Positions 36,401 through 47,264 of a DNA stretch of 64,000 nt are shown in pieces. The notes beneath the pieces were generated by a model. That model worked only from the letters and a program-made list of their open reading frames with translations, searched no databases and had not been told where the DNA came from. The position numbers and the translations under genes were made by a program. The DNA lies in contig NW_027331831.1 of the NCBI RefSeq assembly GCF_033568475.1, forward strand, positions 3,224,001-3,288,000, in the 5' to 3' direction. Within the stretch, counting starts at the first letter, position 1, and each line of letters starts with the position of its first letter. Source of the stretch: Henckelia pumila (Eukaryota; Streptophyta; Magnoliopsida; Lamiales; Gesneriaceae).

Positions 36401-39400
36401 ATCATTATGTATAAATGGTTAGCCTACGATGTTGAGATAAATAATTCCCGCTCCAGTGCTTCCTCACAGAGAACCAGAGATGCCAAGGCAGACCCAGCAT
36501 CCCTTACAACCTTGGGTTTTTTAGGTGTATCCTTGTAGGTTGCTTGAATTTTCAAAAAATGCACACGTTTCTTCCTGTCCAGCATGAGATCAAATGGTAG
36601 AACAGCTTGCAAAAGAACCTGCAGATTCAGAACAAGAAAGGAAGAAGATCTATATAAAGCAATTGAAGTAATGTATGAAGACAAAAATTGAGACTATCTC
36701 GAGTATACAGGGACAAAAATTACACCAACATCTACACAGAAGAATAGGTGGATACCTTGCAATTGTTAGAAAAAAGCCAAACAGTGCAGTACATATATTA
36801 CTGATAATCACCTCTAAACATGCACATAAAAGGTTTAACGTTCAGATATCTGAATTTTCAACATATTTATGCATATTCATCAAGTGATAGAAATAAGTGC
36901 ATGCTGCTCTAGGTTCACGTCAAGACACATTCGAAACTGTTACCTTCATGCTTGTATTTTCCTCTTCCCAGTCTCCAGGTTCTCCACATTCAGGGAATTG
37001 TATTACAGTGTTGGACTTTGCAGATATTTTTCTTTGATTTACAGCCTTGCTGCAACTCCACATTGAAGCCAAGTCAGCCCGTAGTTGGCGAAATATTTTG
37101 GGCTGCACGTTTAGGCAAGTATCAATGGGTGATGTTTCCAAATATCGATGTCATGTTTTTCAATTTTCATAAAAAGCACATTTAAAGAAATAATTGGCAG
37201 TAAACCTCAAGGACAGCGAAGCACAGGTCTTCGAGTTCAGCTTTTAGGGCCCACAAGCCTAATCTGGAAGCAAGTGAGCACCAAATAGCTAATGTCTCCT
37301 GTGCAACAGCTTGAGCTTTGGTTGGAGGAAGAGCGTATCTGTGAAAACCCATAACCAACACCAAGTGACAAATATCTTATTTCAAGAAAACAGTTGAAAG
37401 GCTAATGTGAGTCCTTCCGACGAAACAGAGAATGTGGAACTAAAGAGCGAAAAAAGGCTGGCCAAACGTAAGTGGTAATAACACATGAATTTGTTGTCTA
37501 CATGCCTATAGACATAATCTCTGACAGATATATGTAAAGAAAACAGAGTAAGCTTCATATAAGTACATTGTTCTCATGTTATGAAGCCGATCAGCAAGCT
37601 TTATGAGAACTACTCGTGGATCATCAACCATTCCAAGCAGCATCACTCGTAAATTATTTGCCTAAAAGACAGATTACTAGGCAATTAGGCATGAATATTC
37701 AATTTCAACAAAGTTATATCACAAACAACCATATAACACTAACTCCATCAATTTCATCCTATTTAAATGACTGCGACATTATACTTTTTCCTCAGTGCTC
37801 GCTGAGAAATTATGCTGCTCAATAATGTTATGATTAAAATATCAATCAACGCAATTGGATATGAATATAATTGTGGACAAGAGTATAATTGTACTGCACG
37901 GATATTACGGCATTTATATATGTACTTTGAACCCTCAAACACCTTATTCACGCATGAAAGTTCAATCGAGTGTGATCGAGAAAGCAATAAACCAACAATC
38001 CATACTTTTTAAGTATGTGGCCATGAAAAATGTTAGAACATACAAAAAAAGAAGTATAGTAGTCTTCCTCGTCATGACATGTCGGATTCCTGGTTATATC
38101 GAACATCATTGGCCTCTTTGATTTGATCTAGTTTAAAACAAGAACTCACTCAGCCGTTGATTCTGAAACTCAATTTCTATAAACAAAGGGCACGGGGGCA
38201 CTGATTCAGCAACATCTTGGGGAAAAAATAAGGTCTTCGGCATGCCATTATGATTGAAACTTCTAAAGAATGTCTCTTTAGCTAATTGTTTGCAAGATAG
38301 CAACAGTGTGCACCTCTTCATGGCTAAAGGTGGTCTGACTCTCATTCATCCTGCGGTGCCTACGCAACAACTGCGGAAAAAATGGGTGCAGGATCAATGA
38401 AAACGCTGACAAATTTTAAAAGGGAGAGTAGATGTAAAGTGCGATAGAATGATATCATGGAGTGCACATAGCAATAGAGTCAAAATACCATGGTTAAGTC
38501 CTGACAAGTCACACATTGGAACTAACAACAAAACTGTGGGACAACCTCATAGTCCTCCCACAAGAGATTGAATTGTTACTTTATAGATACCTTGGCATTT
38601 CAAATGTGAACACCAAGGAGTTAAGAGTTCAAAATTATATTGATACGTTAAATGTACCTGATTGATATAACTTAGTCTGGAAACTCCACCCACCAGTTTC
38701 GCAACGTCGGCATCGAACACCCGCTTTATGCTGTCCAAATTTTCAAAAGTGTCATCGGCCACGTCGTGTAGGATTCCAGCAACAACTGTATCAATTGCCT
38801 TCAGAAAAACATTTCGCCACTTCAAAATACGAACAGGTAGCTTCAATAATGAACGATAGAGGCACTCAAATAAACACCAGACAGGCAACTCTATGTTATC
38901 AAATACGCAATTTACAGCCAATGAAGCAAATGTCTTTGACGATGCTTTGACAGCAAAAGGACATGACACGTGTCGGTTTCTTGTTTATGGCATGGTTAAA
39001 TTAGAGAAATTTCAGAACTTAATTTCAGGAAGCAGCATTTAAATTTCAGGAGGTAGCATTTAAGTACTCTGTTGCCATCCGATGGAATTAAACCGGCTAA
39101 AATTTTTCCTGTGTGAATACAGTGGGATAAGTAGGGGTCCCCTGTCTTCCTCATCTGGCCATGATGAGCTTTCCTTGCAAATGCTATTGCCTTCTGCACC
39201 TGCCTTCACATAATCAGGGTTTAGCAGGAATATAGCAGGAGAGCATTTTGGCTTCAAATGAACAGATGCAACTAAAGATGAAGCACCTTTTCGTCTTTGA
39301 ATATAGGATAATCAGTGACATCTACACCATCCAATACAAGAGATCCTGCACCAGATATACTGTGATTGTCACTCAAATAAATTAGAAAAACTGCAAAATT

Positions 39401-40302
39401 CTTATCAATCCTTTTCAAATACATTTTAGTGTTCCGAGGTGCTGACTTAGGAAATTTCTTTTATGTTGCTCCTGCTATGTAATGATCCAAAGTACCACAG
39501 GAATCCAAAGAAGCATCTATGGAGCAAGAAGATTACAGGGGGGCGAAGACACGAAAATTTTATTTGAGAGATTTTTAAAGGCAGGAAAAAAAAAAGGAAC
39601 TGGGAGGAAAATTTCATCCTTTTTCACCTACAACGTCTCACTTCCCTCCTTTTCTTTTTTCTTCTTCTCTTTTCTCTTCCCTTCTTTTCCACTCCAACTT
39701 CCAAACTAAGCCTTGTACTAGGATCGACTTATGAACTCCATTTTATATTTCACTCTTCCATTGTGCTTAACCGCTTATTTACTCAGCTTTTCTTCGTAAA
39801 ATAGGTGCTACTCTAAGAAAGCTTCGAATTTGTCATTTGATCAAACAAAGATGCTTCAGAACATAAATACGAGGCCATGAAATTAACTACCCATGAAATA
39901 CAAAAAGAAAAAGAGAGAAATAATTTATTTATTTTTTCAATAAAAAAAAAACACGAGGAGATTCGACTTGCCGGGTTGCTCATTCACTTTAGGCCACAAG
40001 AAATCAACTTTGGTGGAGAGGCAGGCCCCCGAAGCAATTGCAACGGCAGTGACCGCCACTTGCGTGATAGCTGACGTCACAGCTCCATGCGCGGTACCGG
40101 AACCCGCGGCGGCAATAAGGTTACCGGAAGTTAGCACGGAGCTCAAAGACGATGGGACGGAGAAAGTGGTAACAATCTGATCCACGACACACCTGAATTT
40201 AGCAGAATCACGGAGATTCTTAGCGAAGGAAAATGGATTAGCTCGGAAAATTGTAGAAGTTTTGGGATTAATTAACATCGTTGAGGTGTGGCATGAAGAC
40301 AT
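33494..40302 (-). CDS. RelA/SpoT homologue (ppGpp synthetase/hydrolase family), plastid-type
   Basis: Eighteen exons: 40302-39972, 39345-39287, 39199-39068, 38798-38658, 38370-38314, 37661-37567, 37338-37206, 37102-36944, 36618-36428, 36320-36254, 35723-35590, 35503-35437, 35332-35270, 35183-34939, 34861-34732, 34407-34315, 34170-33970 and 33766-33494. They give 856 residues in consistent phase. A Ser-rich N-terminus (likely transit peptide) and a hydrophobic Ala/Val/Thr helix (about 58-92) come first. The HD hydrolase domain follows ([37 protein letters not shown]), then the synthetase domain ([56 protein letters not shown]). A TGS domain ends at [11 protein letters not shown], with no ACT domain. 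Such enzymes make or break the alarmone ppGpp, mainly in chloroplasts. Intron 1 starts with GC. The RSH subgroup is not certain, so no symbol is given. Confidence 0.9.
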
Positions 40303-41099
40303 CAGAGTCCTCTGCTGGTGGTTGTGGCATCAAATTATCACACTACCCTCCCTCGCCATTCATTCAACGAATCCTCCTATATATATATATATATCATTTC
40401 ATATAATAATAATATGATATTATATATTATATTATATATATATATATATATAATTCAATAATTGTAAGTATGTGATATGATCATGTGATATAACACAAAA
40501 AATAATTAATTAAATTAAATGGGGGGAAACGACAAAGAAATAAAGGGCCCGATATTTTTGCAAGATTAACATCGACATCTAATGTACTAATTTAGTAATT
40601 TTAATTTTAAGCTAAATAAAAATGGCCACTGAATTGAGAGTTGAAACTGTGCTTAACGAAAAGCGTAAAATCCGAAAGTAAAAAATTTTTTTGACGAAAA
40701 CGACTGTTTGAAGTTTGAACATAAATGTTCAAAACTTTTTTAAAAGTTAATTATTTTATTGTTTTAATCAATCAAGAAATTTATTCGTCATACTGTTTGA
40801 ACAATTTAAAAAATGTGAAATTTTTTGTATTTTTTGTTTTGTGACGTTGAATTGTGATGCTGATGATTGTTAAACGAATGCTCCGAAAATCTTGAAGTAG
40901 TATTGAAATATAATGATAATTTTGTTATTGATGAGCAAAATTCATTCGTGGAGTTGACGATCTTGAAATGGATTTTATTGATTAATGCGAAAAAGAGCAA
41001 ATGATGTATTTCATTTTTTTAAAAAAAAAAAGAAAAGAAAAACACGCATGCACAAATTCAAACATCTAAAAATATAACTTTTGGTAGCCAAGAAGGGTA
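40303..41099. other. Intergenic with AT microsatellites upstream of the RSH gene
   Basis: The promoter side of the RSH gene. Interrupted (AT)n / (ATT)n tracts occupy about 40,378-40,452. No further gene is seen. Confidence 0.5.
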
Positions 41100-41560
41100 A
41101 ATACATGAACCAATCCACTCAATGGATTAAGAAACTCGAAGAATCAAATTTTGCCAAAGCATTTGTTGCAGTATTAGCCTGTCTTCGAACATGATGAACT
41201 CCAACAAATCTATTGTCCAATAATAGGCATTTAATTTGATCAACCACAACCCCATAATGTCCAATAAAATCTTAAGTATATGTCACTGCTTGGACGGCAG
41301 CTATCGAGTCTAAATACACGTCGACATTAGATATATTGAGCATCTTGCTGAAATTTATGTCATACAAACAAGCCCTGAGTTCACCCCCAAAAACAGACCT
41401 TGGGCATCGAATTTCTGGGTTGTAGCTCCAACAATTTCACCACAATGGCCTCTTGTGATCGCCCCAATCGATAAGCTCACTTTAGCCTCATCAAACCCGC
41501 ATCAACATCCAAACGAAAAACCCCCGACGAGGTTTCATCCACGTCAACTGAGATTCCACA
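41100..41560 (-). pseudogene. Second RNase H-like (RVT_3) relic
   Basis: The minus strand reads NVDVYLDSIAAVQAVTYT, a stop, then GHYGVVVDQIKCLLLDNRFV and VHHVRRQANTATNALAKFD. This is the C-terminal half of the same LINE-type RNase H domain: the catalytic Asp strand and the HVRRQAN...ALAK end motif. It carries at least one internal stop and has no upstream reverse transcriptase, so it is a relic. It is in the opposite orientation to the relic at 32,697. Confidence 0.6.
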
Positions 41561-41586
41561 TGATGGATTTGTGAAGAAGATGCAAT

Positions 41587-41753
41587 CGCAAAAACAAATG
41601 ATATTTTCATTGGTTGATCAAAAGGGACAGTGTTTTCCAAACACTTGTGTTGTTTGTAGAATTTTGTATCGCAAAAACATATGATATGTTTAATTAGTTG
41701 ACAAAATGGATAGTGTTATCCAAACACTTATGTTGTTTGTAGAATTTTGTTAA
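41587..41753. repeat. Tandem duplication of an 83-bp unit
   Basis: Two adjacent units (41587-41669 and 41670-41753) both begin cgcaaaaaca and both end tgttgtttgtagaattttgt. They differ at about a tenth of positions, so the duplication is not recent. No coding content. Confidence 0.7.
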
Positions 41754-42154
41754 CCATTACCTTTGTGTCCACATTTCAAACAAGAGGTTTTCCCAAGTTG
41801 AAGATCATCAAGATTCGTTTCCGATTGATTATGTCACGAAAATATTGAATGTGTTAGCTATGATATCAAACAAAAAAAAACCTTGATCATTCAAAGTCAG
41901 TTATTTTTTTTTTCAACTAAAACAGTGATGAACATTGTATAAATAATTATTTGAAATATTTTAACCTTCACATCTACGCTTATTTTTGACTTATTTACTA
42001 ATAAATAAAATGCAAGATACACTGCTAACACCGAAGACAATATATGTCATGTTATTCTTTTATACAACACATGCACGGATCTAACATTTATTAAAAGATA
42101 CCGTTTGACAAATGAATATGTAACTTCAATAATATTTATGACATAAAAAATTAT

Positions 42155-43985
42155 AGATGTTATAGATATTTGTTGTAGATGATCACTGAAATTAGGTTTA
42201 TCATGTTATCTACTATTCAAATCTGTAAATACACTATATAAATAGAGGTCTCCAATAGTGAATAAAGCACTCTTATTCATTCTCTCAACTCCATATTCTT
42301 TATAATTTTAACACGTTATCAGCTCGAGTGCTCTTTGAGGTAAAACTCACAAATATTTTTTTTTATATGAATGCTATCGATGAAGCACAATATTTAAATT
42401 GATATTGATGCTCTCGAAATTGCAAAAAATTTTGTTTTTTTTAAAGTTAATATTTCTTGTTAATGCTCTTGAAGTAGCATAATATTCAGATTTGATATTG
42501 ATACTCTCGAAGTAGTACAAGTTAAAAGTTATGTGGATGTTCTTGAAGAATACATTCATAACCTTTTATTAATGCTCCGGAAGTAGCATTACTCCAATTT
42601 TATATTGATGTCCCTGAAGTGACGAATATTTAATCTTCAAGATCTATGATTTAAGATTTTATATCTTTATGATGTTTTTGAAGAATATCAATTTAAAAAG
42701 ATATATGAAATTTAAGATGTGATTGAATTGATCTTTGTGACTTGTTTTATCTTTTTAAATTGATATTGATTTATTTGCCATTGTTTTAATTTTAAGTCAT
42801 ACTTGAGACGTTAATATTGTTTTTTTCTAATTTTATGTGGCATATCCGTGTGTTTTAGTTTATATTTTGGTTTAAAATTTTGAAAAACGATTTGATTTTA
42901 CTAATTTTAACCAACACGTTTGACTTATTATTATAATATATTTATTATATCTTTGCATTAACTTTAATTTTTTTAATGTTTGTGAAAAAGACTCGTTTTT
43001 AAATATATATATATATATATACGTGTTAGTAAGTATTAATGTGAATGGTCTGTGTAAATGAGCAACATGATTTTGCTTATTCGAACTTTATCTGCATTTT
43101 TAAAGATTTTTTTTTTTTGTTAACGAATATTGTAGGAATTTTAATATTTGATTTTTGTATATAGATTTCATCATGTCGAACATCACTAAACTTGAATTTG
43201 AAGCACTTGATTTGTCCGAAAAGAACTACTTGTCATGGATATTGGATGCCGAGATCCACCTTGTCTCTATGAATTTAGAGGATACAATCAAAGAAGAAAA
43301 TGAAATGTCCCAGCAGGATCGTGCAAAAACACTTATTTTCCTTCGTCATCATCTCAACGATGGGTTGAAAATCGAGTATCTCACTGTGAAAGAACCACAA
43401 GAGCTTTGGAAAAACCTAAAAGAAAAATTTGACCATCAGAGAACTATTGTTCTTCCAAGAGCTCGATACGAATGGATGCATCTACGCTAACAAGATTTTA
43501 AGTCTGTAAGTGATTATAATTCTGCATTATTTAAGATCAGCTCCACCCTAATACTCTGTGGAGAGAAAGTCACGGATCAAGACATGTTAGAAAAAACATT
43601 CTCCAATTTTCACGCATCAAATGTGCTCCTGCAGCAGCAATATCGTGAACGTGGATTCAAAAAGTACTCCGAGCTAATATATTGCTTACTAGTTGCTGAA
43701 CAAAATAATGAGTTACTCATAAAAAATCACCAATTGCGCCCAACTGGATCTACTCCATTTCCTGAAGAAAATGGAAATGCATTTCCTGAAGCAAATGCTA
43801 ACTCAACAAAAAATCATAACAATGAGAGCATGCGTGGCCAAATAAGAAATTATCAACAACAAATTGGAAAGAAACATAAGACAAGCCACCAACAGTGGAA
43901 TTCCAATAATGAAGAAGCAAATGAAAAAAGTTCAAAGGAGTTTGAAGATAAATGTTATAGATGTGGGGTGGAAGGACATTGGTCT
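42155..43985 (+). mobile_element. Ty1/copia 5' part: short LTR, leader and gag (fossil)
   Basis: A probable short LTR at about 42,155-42,313 contains a TATA box (tatataaata, 42235-42244). It is followed by a primer-site-like cacgttatcagctcgagtgc. The leader to about 42,650 is made of degenerate tandem units around 'gctctcgaagtagca'. Gag begins at 43,173 (MSNITKLEFEALDLSEKNYL) and shows the copia gag fold (ELWKNLKEKFDHQR) and a zinc knuckle (CYRCGVEGHWSR). The coding part is broken (at least one break) and no pol follows on this strand. Lineage is probably Ale/Retrofit-like, from the leader style; this is an inference. Confidence 0.7.
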
Positions 43986-46127
43986 CGTACAGCAAAACAT
44001 CTTTTGGATCTTTACCAAAGCTCGATGAAGGAAAAAGAGTACAGCGGTAGATGCTTCCCCTGATCTCAATCATCTAAGATCCTTTAACTGATGCATCCCT
44101 ATTTTGTGCACCAATTTCTTGAAAGTTGATGTCGGCAGTGCCTTTGTAAATAGGTCAGCTACATTATCACTTGAACAAATCTGATGGACATCAATATCAC
44201 CTTTTTCTTGAAGCTCGTGTGTGTAGAAGAACTTCGGTGAGATATGCTTTGTTCTATCCTCTTTGATGTAGCCCCCTTTTAATTGTGCAATGCATGCAGT
44301 ATTGTCTTCGAATATAACTGTTGGGCTATCTTTGGTTGTTGGCAACCCGCATGATTCTTGGATGTGTTGCGTCATAGATCTCAACCATATACATTCTCTA
44401 CTTGCTTCATGCATTGCCATAATCTCAGAGTGATTTGAAGATGTTGCTGTTAGGGATTGTTTCACTGACCTCCATGATATGGCAGTGTTTCCTCGTGTAA
44501 ACACATAGCCTGTCTGGGATTTAGTTTTATGTGGATTGAAAAGATAACCTGCATTTGCATATCCAACTAAAGAAGGCTTTGATTTTGTTGAATAAAATAA
44601 TCCCATATCGGTTGTACCGCGAAGGTAACGAAAATGTGTTTTACACCATTCCAATGTCTTCGGGTTGGACATGAGCTATATCTCGCTAGAAGATTAACAG
44701 AAAATGCTATATCAGGACGAGTATAATTTGCGAGATATGACAATGCTCCAATCGCACTTAGATGTGGTACTTCTGGACCTATGATCTTTTCTCCATCTTC
44801 AAGCGGTCGAAAAGGATCTTTGTTAGCATCAAGTGATCGAACAACCATTGGTGATGCTAATGGATGTGCCTTATCCATATAAAAACGTTTTAATACCTTC
44901 TCTATATATGGTGATTGATGAACAAATATCTCATCTTGTAAATGTTCAATCTGTAGTCCAAGACAAAATTTTGTCCTTCCCAAGACTTTCATCTCGAACT
45001 CATTTTTCAAGTAATTGGCAGTTTTAGCAAGCTCTTCTGGAGTGCCAATAAGATTTAGATCATCAACATATACCGCCACAATTGCAAAACCCTTATCTGT
45101 TTTTTTATAAATACACATGGACAAATAGCATTATTTGTGTACCCTTCTTTTAACAAATATTTACTAAGACAATTGTACCACATGCGTCCACATTGCTTTA
45201 ATCCATACAAGGATTTATGCAGCTTTATTGATAACATAGTCTTGGGAGTTGCGTTATTTTTTCTTGATAGTTTGAGTCCTTCAGGGACTTTCATATATAT
45301 ATATATATATATCAAGTGAACCATAAAGATAAGCAGTTACTACATCCATGAGTTGCATATCTAGATTTTTTGATACTGCTAAACTGATCAGGAATCGAAA
45401 AGTAGTGACATCCATCACAGGCGAATATGTTTCCTCATAGTCAATTCCAGGTCTTTGCGAGAAACCTTGGGCTACGAGTCGAGATTTGTATCTTACAATA
45501 TCGTCATTTGCATTCCTCTTTCGCACAAAAACCTACATGTATCCTACTGGGATTATATTTTCAGGGGTTCGAATTATGGATCCAAACACTTTACGTCTTT
45601 CTAGTGAATCTAATTCAGCTTGTATGGTCTCTTTCCATTTTGGCCAATTATTTCTCTTTTGACAATCATTAACCGATTGTGGTTCTAAATTCCCATTATG
45701 CATAATGTCAAAGGCCACATTTAACACAAAGACATTATCAATAATTGTATTATTTTGATCCCACAATATTCGAGATGATATGTAATTTGTTGAAATCTCA
45801 TTATTTTCACCAAGTTGCAATTCTTCAGGAATATTTCCTATACCAAGTTCATTGATTTCTCTTACAATATCATCCGGAATTTCTTCTTCGGGAGCTTTTG
45901 GATTTTTTTATCTTGTACCTTTCTTTTCGAGGTACAGTGTCCTTTGAACCAATTGGTCGACCACGCTTCTGGCGTATTTTAGATTCGTTTGCAGGTTGAA
46001 TATTAGTTGATCTTACATGGATATCAATTTTCACAGGGTATTCTCTATGTGTATATGTGACTTTGTCACATTCTTTGTATTGACAAAAGCATCGGACAAT
46101 CATTAACCGGTTGTGGTTCTTTGTCAT
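43986..46127 (-). mobile_element. Ty1/copia pol part: RT and RNase H, opposite orientation (fossil)
   Basis: On the minus strand, from right to left: the linker after integrase (KRGRPIGSKDTVPRK), reverse transcriptase (RLVAQGFSQRPGIDYEETYS, AVYVDDLNLIG with the YVDD catalytic motif, LHKSLYGLKQCGRMWYN), and RNase H (GYVFTRGNTAISWRS, VIFEDNTACIAQLKGG). The pol end lies near 44,070. Sequence like the usual post-pol region of such elements continues to about 43,985. The copy is broken by several changes and by an AT microsatellite. It faces the gag piece at 42,155-43,985, so either one element was inverted internally or two related elements are abutted. Confidence 0.8.
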
Positions 46128-46305
46128 AACGACCAGCCTCCATTGTTCTTTTCACATTGAGATGACAATAGATCAAATCTAATAAAAGATTTTTATCTCA
46201 AAATTAAAACACGAATCATTATCAAAAAACGATTTATGATTATTATATCAAGTTATTTATAATAAAAAATAACTGGTCTGAAAAATTCTACTTCCATTCA
46301 AAACC

Positions 46306-47145
46306 AGGGTTGGCAAAAATTCCCGAAATCCCAACCCTTCCCGAATCCCATCTCATTCTCGTCCCGAAAAAATCTCAACCTGAAATTTTTTCGACCCGAA
46401 CTTTCGGGATTTTTTCCATCCCGATTAATATCGGGAGCGGGATCGGGAATAAAACCTTATCCTGACGGGATTTTCTACCCGTCCCGAAATAATATAATAA
46501 TATATTTTATTAATAACTTTATTAATATAATAAGCTAAATATTATTAGGTTTCAACTCATATAACACTTAATTGTGGACTTAATTCGCATAATTTTTATT
46601 GTTGGGACGATCAAATTGTAAAATCACGAAATGTCATTTTACTTTTGTGTATTTTTTTAAAAATTAAATTAATTCATATTTATAATTATCTAATTAGAAC
46701 AAATATGTAGAACAAGACTCAAGAGATTAATTTGGCAATCTATTTAACAAAATTTATTTAGCAATTGTATCCGAACATTTTATTAATAATTATCCGATAT
46801 ATTTTTTTTTTTAACAAAACTTTAAAATATTATCCGAAATATTTTAATATTATATGTTTTAAATTGAATATATAATTTTATTTATAAATATAAGTTTCTA
46901 AATAGTATATTTAATAAAATTATCACATTTTTTATTTTTTGAACGAAGTCTTGAATATGAAAAAAAAATTGGGATTTTCTCTCCTTATCCGACACATTCG
47001 GGATCTCAAATAGTCGGGTCCGAAAATATTTTGGATATGAGATCGGAAAAAAAAATAATTTTCCCGATTATTTTCGAAATGAGAGTTGGACAATGGTTTA
47101 CGGAACGGGTCCGACCATATTCTACACATGTTCAAAGCTACCCTC
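46306..47145. mobile_element. Probable hAT-like non-autonomous DNA transposon
   Basis: The left end reads CAGGGTTGGCAAAAATTCCC and is packed with TCCCGAA words for about 200 bp. The right end has the same words in inverted orientation (tcgggtccg, cccgatt, acgggtccgacc) and finishes near gctaccctcc. Short CAGGG-type termini with subterminal repeats in opposite orientation are typical of plant hAT elements. The terminal inverted repeat is weak and no clear 8-bp target duplication was found, so the ends are approximate. No transposase is seen. It sits just upstream of the EMB976-like gene. Confidence 0.45.
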
Positions 47146-47264
47146 CAGTATAGTTATTTAATATTTCATATGTGAAAAGTGGGAATGTGGGATAAAAAGG
47201 TAGCACAAGAAAACCAGGAGCAGGTCATTAGAATTCATTCTCTTCCAGAAGCTCACCGCCAAAA

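Noticed and set aside
39482-39709. 75-codon plus-strand frame
   Set aside because: It lies within intron 1 of the RSH gene on the opposite strand, with low-complexity Phe/Ser content and no domain.
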